Under the pieces are notes generated by a model. The model was not told the DNA's origin. It worked only from the letters and a program-made list of their open reading frames with translations, and did no database searches. From assembly GCF_009807005.1 (NCBI RefSeq), contig NZ_WUBR01000002.1, forward strand, positions 62,001 through 126,000: DNA of 64,000 nucleotides, written 5' to 3'. Below, piece by piece: positions 45,230 through 54,700 of the stretch. The number at the start of each line of letters is the position of its first letter. Position 1 is the stretch's first letter. Made by a program: the position numbers and the translations under genes. This stretch comes from Aurantiacibacter rhizosphaerae (GTDB lineage Bacteria > Pseudomonadota > Alphaproteobacteria > Sphingomonadales > Sphingomonadaceae).

Positions 45230-46980
45230 TATTGTCCCCCTGACATGTAGACACGGCCAGTGCTGCCGGCTTCGGGGAACATCGGCCAGTTGTTCTGCGC
45301 TAGTGCCACGCGTGTGGGCGATGCTGCATTCGCCTGACGCTCATACATCCAGTAGTTGCGCATCACGATGGCGACGTAGCCGCGCGTCTCCCAATAGGGG
45401 ATCGCTTCCATATACATCAGCGGATCGCCGCCGTCGTTCACCTCCTGCGTCCATCGCGTGATCGGCGTGAGGCCCGCGTTATAGGCGGCCATGATCTGCG
45501 GCAGGCGGCCTTGCGTGGCAGGGTTTCTGGCCACCATCTGCAAATTGCATTGCCCCAGTGCCAAGTTCATTTCCGGCTCGAAAACGTCGATCGCGCCTGC
45601 CGGGCGTCCAACGCAGCCAGCATGCTGGCGAAGGGTAGGCGGCGTGATCTGCATCAGGCCCTGCGCATTGGCGGGGCTGACAGCATCGGATCGGAAGGCT
45701 GATTCCTGCAGGATATGCGCAAAGGCGAGGCCGGGATCGATCTGCCAGCCTTCGCGCGGCGCAATCTTCGGGGCGGGGTAGTGGGAGGCGGGATCCGCCT
45801 CACCGCCCGTCGGTGCGTTCAGGGCCATGTACAGCTGCGTTTGCGGGAAGCCCAGATCGCGCGCCAGCCGTGAATAGGCATCATAATCGCGCGGATTGCC
45901 GATGCGGGCCTGGTGCAGCAGAACCTGGCTGCCCAGCACATCGCGCCCGATTTCCGCCAGAGCCACGGCGATGCGCGTATTGGTGTTACCGCCGATGGCC
46001 TGCCAATCTTGCGTGGAGAAGTCGGCGCTCTCTACCCGGTCCGGCAAATTGCGGCCCAGCTGTTCGCTGGCCAGCATTCCGTACAGTGTTTCATCCAGCA
46101 ACGCGGCGTTGTTCAGCAAATCCTGGCTGAGCGCCGGCTGACGGCAGCGAAGCGCAGCGCGCGAGCCCCAGAACAGCGAGGCGGCGCGTAATGTGGGATT
46201 GATTGCACCCTGCGCGGCGCGCTGGAAGGATGCGGCAGAGGTCTCGCAATCATTCAGGCGCCATGCCGCGAGGCCTGCAGTCCATTCGCCTTCAGCCACC
46301 CAGGCACCGCGCCCCTGTGATACAGTCTGCGCCATGGCCAGGGCCTGCGCGTCGCGGTTTTCGATGAAATAGCTCCACGCGATGCGTTGACGCCATTCTG
46401 CCAGCGCCTCCGGGCTGAGCGATGCTTCTACACCGTTCAGCAGCAGGCGCGCGCCGGTGGGATCATCATTGGTGATGTGATCGAGAATGGCTGCGCGCAC
46501 ATCGGATGGCATCGTTCCGTCATTCACCGAACGCGGACGTGTTCTGCGCGGGATCGATCGCTGCGATACCAGATCGCGCGCGTAGGGCAGGTTTGGCTCC
46601 CCGGTCAGCCCACGGGTCTGGCCAAGGCGCACGAGTTGCGCTGCCTGCGGCAGTTCATATCCGGTTTCCAGCCAGCGGGTAATCTGGTCCAGCTCCACCC
46701 GCGGGGAATTGGCCGCAAGGTAATATTCGGCGCGCGCCACATCATGCAGCAGGCCGGTGGGCCTTTGCGCCAACAGGCCTTCTACCTGCGTCCAGTCACC
46801 CCTTTCGATGGCGGAGAACAGCCCGCGGTAATATTCCCGATCCTGCGCCGATAATTGCTGCGGAGCGGGGTTCTGGGAGAGACGGGCGGTGAAGTAGGTG
46901 CGCGAATCCTGTTGCTGGGCAAATGCAGGGGATGTTGCAAGACAGGCAAGGGCGGCAGCCGCCGCGGCAAGTCGCTTCAT
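45229..46980 (-). CDS. Soluble lytic murein transglycosylase
   Basis: The 583-residue periplasmic enzyme has a signal peptide (cleavage near SPAFA), a long helical superhelix of TPR-like repeats, and a C-terminal SLT lysozyme-like domain with catalytic Glu in HILQESAFRSDAVSPANAQGLMQITPPT. It cleaves glycan strands to 1,6-anhydroMurNAc, which could feed the AmgK/MurU recycling genes elsewhere in this window. The start overlaps the UDG-family stop by ATGA; a longer frame is not supported. Confidence 0.94.
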   Translation of the reverse strand: MKRLAAAAAALACLATSPAFAQQQDSRTYFTARLSQNPAPQQLSAQDREYYRGLFSAIERGDWTQVEGLLAQRPTGLLHDVARAEYYLAANSPRVELDQITRWLETGYELPQAAQLVRLGQTRGLTGEPNLPYARDLVSQRSIPRRTRPRSVNDGTMPSDVRAAILDHITNDDPTGARLLLNGVEASLSPEALAEWRQRIAWSYFIENRDAQALAMAQTVSQGRGAWVAEGEWTAGLAAWRLNDCETSAASFQRAAQGAINPTLRAASLFWGSRAALRCRQPALSQDLLNNAALLDETLYGMLASEQLGRNLPDRVESADFSTQDWQAIGGNTNTRIAVALAEIGRDVLGSQVLLHQARIGNPRDYDAYSRLARDLGFPQTQLYMALNAPTGGEADPASHYPAPKIAPREGWQIDPGLAFAHILQESAFRSDAVSPANAQGLMQITPPTLRQHAGCVGRPAGAIDVFEPEMNLALGQCNLQMVARNPATQGRLPQIMAAYNAGLTPITRWTQEVNDGGDPLMYMEAIPYWETRGYVAIVMRNYWMYERQANAASPTRVALAQNNWPMFPEAGSTGRVYMSGGQ

Positions 46981-47705
46981 AAAGTGGCAGTCCATTGGCA
47001 AAGCCGTTTCCAAAGTCGAGCACGCTGGCGCGCGTGATCCAGGAGACGGTCGGGGGAAAAGGTTGCGAGGGTCGGTATGTCGGCAATGCGGCTGACGGAT
47101 TCAGGGGGCGCGCTGGCGTCATGACCCAGAAGAGTGGGCAGATTGCTGCCGAAAAGCAGGATTTTCTGCGGTTTCGCCAGTGCAAGATGATGAGCGACGA
47201 CGCCGCCCAGTCCGGTGCGGCCAAGCTCTGCCCAATCGGGCAGGGTGGTGTGTGATGGCAGCGCACTGGCAAAATAGGCCGTGTTGGGGTCCACATCGAT
47301 GGCGCGCAGGATGTTGCCCAGCAGCCTGCCTTGCGGGCCGGACAGCAGTGTGTCGCGATCGTCGATCTCCGGCATGGCAGACATCACCATGATGGGCGCG
47401 CCTTCCACGCCGATGGGGGCAAGGCGATGGGATTGCCCGTGCGCAAAGGGATTGTCCGGGCCCACCCACCAGTCACGAAAATCGGCTAGAGTAGTTGGCA
47501 GGTCATTGATATCGACCTTTTGTTCCGGCTGTTCTTCAACCTCAGGCTGCGCTTTCGCCACGGATGGTGGGGGCGCAGGCTTGGTATCGTCAGCCAGCAG
47601 CGGCTCTATCTCGTCCGTAAACACGAAATCCACGCCAGCATCACGCCACCAGTCGATGGTTGCAGCATACTGCTGGCCAAGAGTGATATCGTTGCGAATT
47701 TCCAT
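46977..47705 (-). CDS. Uracil-DNA glycosylase superfamily protein with degenerate active-site motifs
   Basis: The 242-residue protein has a Pro/Glu-rich linker after residue 40 and a C-terminal UDG-fold half recognised by SGPQGRLLGNILRAIDVD and LLFGSNLPTLLG. However, the iron-sulfur cysteines of family 4 enzymes are absent, the GEAPG-type catalytic motif reads MSAMPEIDD, and the HP motif reads FSPDRLL. Activity on uracil is therefore doubtful; it may bind DNA or act on another substrate. The ATG at 47705 starts the conserved MEIRNDITLGQQYAATIDWW segment. It is first in a unit with the transglycosylase and moaB. Confidence 0.75.
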   Translation of the reverse strand: MEIRNDITLGQQYAATIDWWRDAGVDFVFTDEIEPLLADDTKPAPPPSVAKAQPEVEEQPEQKVDINDLPTTLADFRDWWVGPDNPFAHGQSHRLAPIGVEGAPIMVMSAMPEIDDRDTLLSGPQGRLLGNILRAIDVDPNTAYFASALPSHTTLPDWAELGRTGLGGVVAHHLALAKPQKILLFGSNLPTLLGHDASAPPESVSRIADIPTLATFSPDRLLDHARQRARLWKRLCQWTATL

Positions 47706-47786
47706 GATCGGGCTGTTGTTGGTCTTGACGGTTAGCAAGCCAACGATCAAGTCCTGACCGATGGATGTTCCGCAAAACGAGGCGAA

Positions 47787-49433
47787 ATGATGAGTGAACG
47801 CGAATCGATGCCAGTCGATGTTGTGATCGTAGGCGGCGGTGTCGCAGGCCTCTCCGCATCGATCCGGCTGAAGCAGTTGAATGAAGAGCTTGAAGTCGTG
47901 GTGCTGGAAAAGGGCTCCGAAATCGGGGCGCATATCCTTTCAGGCGCCGTGGTTGATCCCAAGGCGCTGGACGAATTGTTTCCCGACTGGCGCACGATGG
48001 ACTGCCCGATGGCGGAAACGCCGGTTACGGATAACTGGCACTGGATGCTCGGCAAATCGGGCAAGATCAACATGCCGCACGCAATGATGCCGCCATTGAT
48101 GAGCAATGATGGCTGCTACACTGGTTCGCTGGGCAATCTCACCCGCTGGCTGGGTGAACAGGCAGAAGCTTTGGGCGTCATGGTGTTCCCCGGCTTCCCG
48201 GCTTCGGAGGTTATGTTCGATGATGCGGGCGCCGTCAGCGGCGTCATCACGCAGGACATGGGCGTTGCCGCCGATGGATCGCACAAGCCCGATTATCAGC
48301 CCGGCATGGAAATCCACGCGAAATACACGCTGTTTGCGGAAGGTGCGCGTGGCAACCTGACGAAGCAGATGAAGGCAAAGTTCGATCTGGAGGCCGATTG
48401 CGAGCCGCAGGTCTATGGCCTTGGTATCAAGGAATTGTGGGATATCCCCGCAGAAAAGCACGTGCCCGGCCGCGTTATTCACACGCAGGGCTGGCCGCTG
48501 AGCGAGAGTGACACCTGGGGCGGGGGCTTCCTGTATCACCAGGCCAACGGCCAGGTCGCGCTCGGCTTCGTTACGGCGCTGGATTACAAGAACCCCTATG
48601 TCTCTCCATTTCAGGAATTCCAGCGGTGGAAGCACCATCCCGCCATTCTTGAATATCTGGAAGGCGGCACCCGCGTTGCCTATGGCGCGCGGGCCATTAA
48701 CGAGGGTGGCTGGCAGAGCGTGCCCAAGCTGGCGTTCCCCGGCGGCGCGCTGATCGGGTGTGCCGCGGGCTTCGTCAACGTTCCGCGTATCAAGGGCAGC
48801 CACACCGCGATGAAAAGCGGCATGCTGGCCGCTGAAAGCGTTGTTGCGGCCATTGCAGATGGGCAAGAGCACACCGAACTGGCCGATTACGATGCAAACC
48901 TGCGCGACAGCTGGATCGCGAAAGAGCTGAAGACAGTGCAGAACGCGCAGCCGCTGGTTGCGAAGTTCGGCGGCGATGTGGGCACCGTGCTGGCAGGCGC
49001 GGATATGTGGCTGCGCACGCTGGGCCTTGGCCTTGGCGCGATGGGCCATCACCGCGATTATGCCGAAACGCAGCGAGCCGATCTGTACAAGCCCATCGAT
49101 TACCCCAAGCCCGACGGCAAGATCAGCTTCGATCGCCTCACCAGCGTATCCTATTCCTTCACCAATCACGCGGAGGACCAGCCCAATCACCTGAAGGTGA
49201 AGGACATGGAACTGCAGCGTGAAAGCGAGCTTGAAGTGTTTGCCGGCCCCTCCACCCGCTATTGCCCTGCAGGGGTTTACGAGTGGGTGCAGGAGGGGGC
49301 CGAGGAGCCCAAGTTCGTGATCAACTCGCAGAACTGCGTCCACTGCAAGACCTGCGATATCAAGGACCCGAACCAGAACATCAACTGGACCACGCCCGAA
49401 GGCGGCGGCGGGCCGAACTATCCCAACATGTGA
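47787..49433 (+). CDS. Electron transfer flavoprotein-ubiquinone oxidoreductase
   Basis: ETF-QO passes electrons from fatty-acid and amino-acid dehydrogenases, via ETF, to ubiquinone at the membrane. The 548-residue protein has the N-terminal FAD loop VVIVGGGVAGLSASIRL and a C-terminal [4Fe-4S] set in RYCPAG plus NCVHCKTCDIKDP. The tandem ATG ATG start is preceded by GAGG. It is the first gene of a run with ispE and an N-formylglutamate amidohydrolase, to which it overlaps by GTGA. Confidence 0.96.
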   Translation: MMSERESMPVDVVIVGGGVAGLSASIRLKQLNEELEVVVLEKGSEIGAHILSGAVVDPKALDELFPDWRTMDCPMAETPVTDNWHWMLGKSGKINMPHAMMPPLMSNDGCYTGSLGNLTRWLGEQAEALGVMVFPGFPASEVMFDDAGAVSGVITQDMGVAADGSHKPDYQPGMEIHAKYTLFAEGARGNLTKQMKAKFDLEADCEPQVYGLGIKELWDIPAEKHVPGRVIHTQGWPLSESDTWGGGFLYHQANGQVALGFVTALDYKNPYVSPFQEFQRWKHHPAILEYLEGGTRVAYGARAINEGGWQSVPKLAFPGGALIGCAAGFVNVPRIKGSHTAMKSGMLAAESVVAAIADGQEHTELADYDANLRDSWIAKELKTVQNAQPLVAKFGGDVGTVLAGADMWLRTLGLGLGAMGHHRDYAETQRADLYKPIDYPKPDGKISFDRLTSVSYSFTNHAEDQPNHLKVKDMELQRESELEVFAGPSTRYCPAGVYEWVQEGAEEPKFVINSQNCVHCKTCDIKDPNQNINWTTPEGGGGPNYPNM

Positions 49434-50254
49434 TCCGCAACTTGCGGCTTGTTGAAACAGCCTATGCCAAGATCAACCTCGCGCTGCATGTCCGCATGCG
49501 GCGCGAGGACGGCTATCATGAGCTGGAAACGCTGTTCGCCTTTGTTGACGCAGGTGACACGTTGACGGTGCGCTCTGCCGCGCAGGACCGGCTGATAACT
49601 ACCGGTGAATTTGCGGCCAAGCTGGACAATCCGTTCGACAATATCGTGATGCAGGCACTGGGCGCTTTGCCGCGCACCGATGGACTGGAAATCGCTCTGG
49701 AGAAAAACCTGCCGGTGGCTGCCGGTCTTGGTGGCGGTTCTGCCGATGCAGGCGCAGTGTTTCGCATTGTGGAGCAGGCCCATGGTTTACCGGATGGCTG
49801 GCATGCGCGCGCCACGCGCCTTGGTGCAGACGTGCCCGCCTGCGTCTGCAGCGAAATGGCAGTCGGGCGCGGCACGGGGACCGAACTGGAGCCGGTTGAG
49901 AACGACATGGCTGGCATGGCCGTCCTGCTCGTGAACCCGCGCATCGCCGTATCTACCGGACCTGTGTTCAAGGCATGGGATGGCAAGGATCGCGGCCCGA
50001 TGCCGCATGGAACAGCGCGCGAGATTGCGCAGGCGGGGCGCAATGATCTGCGCGACCCGGCGATCTCCATCTGCCCGGCCATCGCAGACGTTCTCTCCGC
50101 GCTGGAGGCCAGCGATCCGTGGCTGCACGAAATGTCCGGTTCCGGCGCAACGTGCTTTGCCCTTTATGAATCTGCCGAAATCCGCGATAGGGCGTCACAA
50201 AAGCTGGCATTCGATCATCCCGATTGGTGGCAGATGAAAGGACAATTGCGATGA
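49430..50254 (+). CDS. ispE: 4-diphosphocytidyl-2-C-methyl-D-erythritol kinase
   Basis: IspE phosphorylates CDP-methylerythritol in the non-mevalonate isoprenoid pathway. The 274-residue GHMP kinase has AYAKINLALHV near the N-terminus and the ATP loop PVAAGLGGGSADAGA; MSGSGATCFALY is near the C-terminus. The GTG start overlaps the ETF-QO stop (ATGTGA); a TTG four codons on is a possible alternative. A long upstream frame is a shadow of the ETF-QO gene. Confidence 0.93.
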   Translation: MIRNLRLVETAYAKINLALHVRMRREDGYHELETLFAFVDAGDTLTVRSAAQDRLITTGEFAAKLDNPFDNIVMQALGALPRTDGLEIALEKNLPVAAGLGGGSADAGAVFRIVEQAHGLPDGWHARATRLGADVPACVCSEMAVGRGTGTELEPVENDMAGMAVLLVNPRIAVSTGPVFKAWDGKDRGPMPHGTAREIAQAGRNDLRDPAISICPAIADVLSALEASDPWLHEMSGSGATCFALYESAEIRDRASQKLAFDHPDWWQMKGQLR

Positions 50255-50982
50255 GCGAAACGGTCTTCCGCCATATTGGCGAGGCCAAGCCCGGCGGCAT
50301 TGTTGCTGTGTGCGACCATGCCTCGAACCATGTGCCAGAAGGCATTGAACTGGGCGTTTCGGCTGCGACACTGGAAATGCACGTGGCATATGACATTGGC
50401 GCGAGCGGAGTTTGCGACAGGCTGGCGCGCCGCCACGGCATTGGCGCCTATCTTTGTGAAGTAAGCCGCCTGGTGGTCGATATGCACCGGGAGGAGGATC
50501 ACGAAGCCCTGATCCCCGTGAACACGGATGGCATTCTTGTGCCCGGCAATATCGGGGCCAATCGCGATGCGCGGGTAAAGGATTATTACCAGCCCTATCA
50601 CGCCAATCTGGCGAAATGGCTGGACGAGGTTGATCCAGGCCTGATCCTGTCGATCCACAGCTTCACACCCGCGCTGGAAAGCGATCCTGATAAGGAGCGC
50701 CCCTGGGAAATCGGCCTGCTCTACAATGAAGACGATCGCGCCGCGCGGCACGCCATTCGGCTGTTTGGCGAACTGGGTGTGACGGTTGGCGATAACGAGC
50801 CGTATTCTGGCAAGCAGCTTAACGCGACGATGAACCGTCATGCAGAGGCGAAGGGCCGCCCGTATTGCGCCATCGAAATCCGCAATGACCTGATCGCCAC
50901 GGAGACGGGGCAGGCGCGCTGGGCCGCCATTATCGCCGATGTCGCAGGCCGCGTTAAACTGGCGGTGGACACTTACGAATAG
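50251..50982 (+). CDS. N-formylglutamate amidohydrolase family protein
   Basis: The 243-residue enzyme has the family segments VCDHASNHVPEGIELGV, EVSRLVVDMHRE and LILSIHSFTP with conserved metal-ligand-like His and Asp. It would deformylate N-formylglutamate, as in formiminoglutamate histidine breakdown, but no hut gene is next to it, so the substrate is open. The ATG overlaps the ispE stop (ATGA), with AAGGAC upstream. The following 114 nt hold a weak CTTGG/CCAAG hairpin with TTTT and a TATACT hexamer. Confidence 0.88.
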   Translation: MSETVFRHIGEAKPGGIVAVCDHASNHVPEGIELGVSAATLEMHVAYDIGASGVCDRLARRHGIGAYLCEVSRLVVDMHREEDHEALIPVNTDGILVPGNIGANRDARVKDYYQPYHANLAKWLDEVDPGLILSIHSFTPALESDPDKERPWEIGLLYNEDDRAARHAIRLFGELGVTVGDNEPYSGKQLNATMNRHAEAKGRPYCAIEIRNDLIATETGQARWAAIIADVAGRVKLAVDTYE

Positions 50983-51096
50983 GAAGGCGACTGATCGGGC
51001 GACTGAGCAGGACTTGGTGCGAGCCAAGCTTTTCCTCTTTCGGTTCGGGTGGTCTATACTTTAGGGGTGCGGCGACAAGCTTTACCAGGATAGACC

Positions 51097-52959
51097 ATGC
51101 CCGATTATCGTTCACGCACTTCCACCCACGGCCGCAACATGGCGGGTGCCCGCGGCCTGTGGCGCGCCACCGGCATGAAGGATGGCGATTTCGGCAAGCC
51201 GATCATTGCCGTGGTCAACTCCTTCACGCAGTTCGTGCCCGGCCATGTCCACCTGAAGGATCTTGGCCAGCTGGTGGCGAGAGAGATTGAGAAGGCGGGC
51301 GGCGTTGCCAAGGAATTCAACACCATAGCCGTGGATGATGGCATCGCCATGGGCCATGACGGCATGCTGTATTCGCTGCCCAGTCGTGATCTGATCGCCG
51401 ACAGCGTAGAATACATGGTCAACGCCCATTGCGCCGATGCGATGGTGTGCATCTCCAATTGCGACAAGATCACCCCCGGAATGCTGATGGCGGCAATGCG
51501 GCTGAATGTGCCGGTGGTGTTCGTCAGCGGCGGCCCGATGGAGGCCGGCAAGGTGGTGCTGAAGGGCAAGGAAGTGGCGCTTGACCTGGTTGACGCCATG
51601 GTTGCTGCGGCGGACGAGAGCTATAGCGATGAAGAGGTGGCGGACATCGAGCGTTCGGCCTGTCCCACCTGCGGATCGTGCAGCGGGATGTTCACCGCCA
51701 ACTCCATGAACTGCCTGACAGAGGCGCTGGGCCTTTCGCTTCCCGGCAATGGGTCGCAGCTTGCCACGCATTCGGATCGGCAGGGCCTTTTTGAACGGGC
51801 AGGGCGCCTCGTCGTGGCACTGGCAAAGCGGTATTACGAGGAGGACGACGACAGCGTCCTGCCGCGCTCCATCGCCAACTTCCAGGCTTTTGAAAATGCC
51901 ATGAGCCTGGACATTGCCATGGGCGGGTCCACCAACACGGTGCTCCACCTGCTCGCCGCCGCGCATGAGGCGGGGATCGATTTCACCATGGCCGATATCG
52001 ACAAATTGAGCCGCAAGGTGCCGTGCCTGTCGAAAGTCGCGCCTGCAAAAAGCGATGTGCACATGGAAGACGTCCACCGCGCAGGCGGGATCATGGCGAT
52101 CCTTGGTCAGCTTGACCGTGCAGGATTGCTCCACACCGCGCTGCCCACGGTGCACAGCCCCACGATGGGTGATGCGCTGGACGATTGGGACGTTTCGCGC
52201 ACCGGCAATCCCAAGGTCCATGAATTCTACAAGGCTGCACCCGGCGGCGTTCCCACGCAGACAGCCTTCAGCCAGTCCCGCCGGTGGGACGAGCTGGACC
52301 TGGACCGTGAAAACGGCGTGATCCGCAGCGCCGAACATGCTTTTTCTCAGGATGGCGGGCTTGCCGTTCTGTATGGCAATATCGCCCGCGATGGCTGCAT
52401 CGTGAAAACCGCCGGCGTGGATGAGAGCATCCTAAAGTTCACCGGCCCCGCACGCGTTTATGAAAGCCAGGACGATGCCGTCTCCGGCATTCTGGGTGAC
52501 GAGGTGAAGGCGGGCGATGTCGTGGTCATTCGCTACGAAGGACCGAAGGGCGGGCCGGGCATGCAGGAAATGCTCTACCCCACCAGCTATCTGAAATCGA
52601 AGGGGCTCGGCGCGCAATGTGCATTGCTGACCGATGGCCGTTTCTCTGGCGGCACATCGGGCCTGTCCATCGGCCATGCATCACCCGAAGCGGGTGAGGG
52701 CGGCGCGATTGCCCTTGTCGAAACCGGCGACGTGATCGAGATCGATATTCCGAACCGCACCATCAACCTGGATGTCAGTGAAGAGCAGCTAGCCCATCGC
52801 CGCGCCGCGATGGAAGCCAAGGGCGATGACGCATGGCAGCCTGTTAAGCCGCGCGCGCGCCGCATCACGCCCGCGCTTCAGGCCTATGCGACGATGACAA
52901 CCAGCGCCGCCAAGGGCGCCGTGCGCGATGTCAGCCAGGTTACCAAGGGTATCAAATAG
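51097..52959 (+). CDS. ilvD: Dihydroxy-acid dehydratase
   Basis: IlvD dehydrates dihydroxy acids in valine, leucine and isoleucine synthesis using an iron-sulfur cluster. The 620-residue protein has the cluster cysteines in [12 protein letters not shown] and [19 protein letters not shown], plus [19 protein letters not shown] at the C-terminal side. AGGATAG lies before the ATG. A TATACT hexamer 37 nt upstream is a possible -10 element without a good -35. It is followed, with a 1-nt overlap, by a small lipoprotein gene. Confidence 0.97.
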   Translation: MPDYRSRTSTHGRNMAGARGLWRATGMKDGDFGKPIIAVVNSFTQFVPGHVHLKDLGQLVAREIEKAGGVAKEFNTIAVDDGIAMGHDGMLYSLPSRDLIADSVEYMVNAHCADAMVCISNCDKITPGMLMAAMRLNVPVVFVSGGPMEAGKVVLKGKEVALDLVDAMVAAADESYSDEEVADIERSACPTCGSCSGMFTANSMNCLTEALGLSLPGNGSQLATHSDRQGLFERAGRLVVALAKRYYEEDDDSVLPRSIANFQAFENAMSLDIAMGGSTNTVLHLLAAAHEAGIDFTMADIDKLSRKVPCLSKVAPAKSDVHMEDVHRAGGIMAILGQLDRAGLLHTALPTVHSPTMGDALDDWDVSRTGNPKVHEFYKAAPGGVPTQTAFSQSRRWDELDLDRENGVIRSAEHAFSQDGGLAVLYGNIARDGCIVKTAGVDESILKFTGPARVYESQDDAVSGILGDEVKAGDVVVIRYEGPKGGPGMQEMLYPTSYLKSKGLGAQCALLTDGRFSGGTSGLSIGHASPEAGEGGAIALVETGDVIEIDIPNRTINLDVSEEQLAHRRAAMEAKGDDAWQPVKPRARRITPALQAYATMTTSAAKGAVRDVSQVTKGIK

Positions 52960-53309
52960 TGAAGCCAGCGCTGCTTTCCTGCATACTCACGCTGATGGCG
53001 ACCGCCGCCTGTGATGAGGGCCAGCAGGCAACAGCGCAGGCGAGCACCGGCGGCACGATGATCGACTGCTCGCTGAACGGCGCAGGCGGATTTGGCCGCG
53101 ATTGCACTATGGAGCTGGTTGAGCAGGATGGTGCTGATTTTGTCATCGTGCGACACCCCGATGGTGCATTTCGCCGGTTTGAACTGGGCGTGCCCGGTCG
53201 CGGCCTGATTACCGCCGCGGGGGCGCAGCAGGCCGAGGTTACTCCGCGTGGCGGCTATATCGAAGTGCGAGTGAGTTCTGACAGATACCACTTGCCCGTT
53301 GCCGAATGA
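52959..53309 (+). CDS. Small putative lipoprotein
   Basis: The 116-residue product begins with a lipoprotein signal ending in TAAC (Cys18) and a short mature beta-rich domain with two further cysteines (Cys37, Cys49). The GTG start shares one nucleotide with the ilvD stop (TAGTG), and its stop overlaps the nnrD ATG (ATGA), so it is tightly embedded in this unit. No family is recognised. Confidence 0.78.
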   Translation: MKPALLSCILTLMATAACDEGQQATAQASTGGTMIDCSLNGAGGFGRDCTMELVEQDGADFVIVRHPDGAFRRFELGVPGRGLITAAGAQQAEVTPRGGYIEVRVSSDRYHLPVAE

Positions 53310-54700
53310 AAGCCGCCGCGCCCCAGCAGATCCTGACCGCAGATCAGATGCGCGCATCAGAACAGCGGTTGATCGATCAGGGCGAAACGGTTGAAAGCCT
53401 GATGGAACGCGCCGGTGCTGGCGCCGCCGACTGGGTCTGGCGCCTGTCCGCCGGAAGGCCGGTCACCGTGCTGTGCGGCTCCGGCAATAACGGCGGCGAT
53501 GGTTATGTCATCGCGCGGCTTCTGGAACAGCGCGGTGTTGCTGTGTCGGTGGTCGCGCCGATGGGGCCGAAAACCGATGCTGCCGTTACGGCGCGCAAGC
53601 GCTGGGCGGGCACGCCGGTGGATTTCGCCAGCGGCGAGGTCTTCGTGGATTGCCTGTTTGGCACCGGCCTTGCTCGGCCCCTGTCGGATGATCTGCTGGC
53701 GAAACTGACGCAGCTTTCGGATGCACACGCCTTGTCTGTCGCCATAGATCTGCCGAGCGGCGTGGACAGCGACACCGGCGAATGTCTGAATGACGAACTT
53801 CCGCATTACGCCCTTACCGTGGCGCTCGGCGCGTGGAAGCGGGCGCATTGGCTGATGCCTGCCTGCGCGGCCATGGGATCGCGCCACCTCTTCGATATTG
53901 GCGTTGGCGCAGTCGAAAACGCGGTGCAACTGACGCAGCGGCCCTGCCTATCCGCACCTGCGCGAGACGCGCACAAATATTCGCGCGGGCTTGTCACCAT
54001 CATCGGCGGCGAAATGCCCGGCGCGGCGATATTGGCCGCCAAGGCTGCGCAACATGCGGGTGCGGGATATGTGAAGCTGCTGGCGCCACATTCCCATCCC
54101 GATCTGCCCGCCGATATCGTGCTGGACGAGAACGAGGATATGAGCCCGGCGCTGGATGACAAAAGACTGGGCGCTCTACTGATCGGCCCCGGCCTTGGCC
54201 GCAGCGAAAAGGCGCGGCAAAAGCTGCGGCAGGCGCTGGCGTCCTCCGCGCCGCTTGTGCTGGATGCCGATGCGCTCACCTTGCTCTCGCCCGATATGTT
54301 GGGAGACGGCGCGGCAGCGCATCTGGCAACGCCGCACGAAGGAGAGCTGGCGAGCCTGTGTGAGGCATTTGGAATTTCCGCCAACGGCAAGCTGGAAGAG
54401 GCGAGGGCGCTTCACGAAGCCACTGGCCTGACGGTGCTGGCAAAGGGGTCGGACAATATCCTTGTGGGCAGCAGCGGTATTCGGTTTTTCCCACCAACGT
54501 CCCCATGGCTTTCCACCGCTGGAACGGGCGATGTACTGGCCGGTATCGCGGCAAGCCGCGTGGCCAGCGGATGCACGCCGTTCCTTGCAGCGCAGCAGGC
54601 CGTGCAAATTCACGCCGAGGCCGCACGTATTGCGGGGCCGGTATTTTCCGCCAGTGACCTTGTTGATGCGCTGCCAAGGGCCTACGCGGCCTTCCTGTGA
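53306..54700 (+). CDS. nnrD: Bifunctional NAD(P)HX epimerase / ADP-dependent dehydratase
   Basis: This 464-residue metabolite-repair enzyme restores hydrated NADH and NADPH. The N-terminal epimerase half has GSGNNGGDGYVIARLL and VAIDLPSGVD; the C-terminal dehydratase half has LIGPGLGRSEKAR, VLDADALTLL and STAGTGDVLAGIAASR. Fusion of the two activities is usual in bacteria. It overlaps the lipoprotein gene and the methyltransferase gene that follows (GTGA). Confidence 0.95.
   Translation: MKAAAPQQILTADQMRASEQRLIDQGETVESLMERAGAGAADWVWRLSAGRPVTVLCGSGNNGGDGYVIARLLEQRGVAVSVVAPMGPKTDAAVTARKRWAGTPVDFASGEVFVDCLFGTGLARPLSDDLLAKLTQLSDAHALSVAIDLPSGVDSDTGECLNDELPHYALTVALGAWKRAHWLMPACAAMGSRHLFDIGVGAVENAVQLTQRPCLSAPARDAHKYSRGLVTIIGGEMPGAAILAAKAAQHAGAGYVKLLAPHSHPDLPADIVLDENEDMSPALDDKRLGALLIGPGLGRSEKARQKLRQALASSAPLVLDADALTLLSPDMLGDGAAAHLATPHEGELASLCEAFGISANGKLEEARALHEATGLTVLAKGSDNILVGSSGIRFFPPTSPWLSTAGTGDVLAGIAASRVASGCTPFLAAQQAVQIHAEAARIAGPVFSASDLVDALPRAYAAFL

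Noticed and set aside
51032-51060. Sigma-70-like promoter before ilvD
   Set aside because: TATACT resembles a -10 element, but no credible -35 hexamer lies 16-18 nt upstream; not strong enough for a separate feature.
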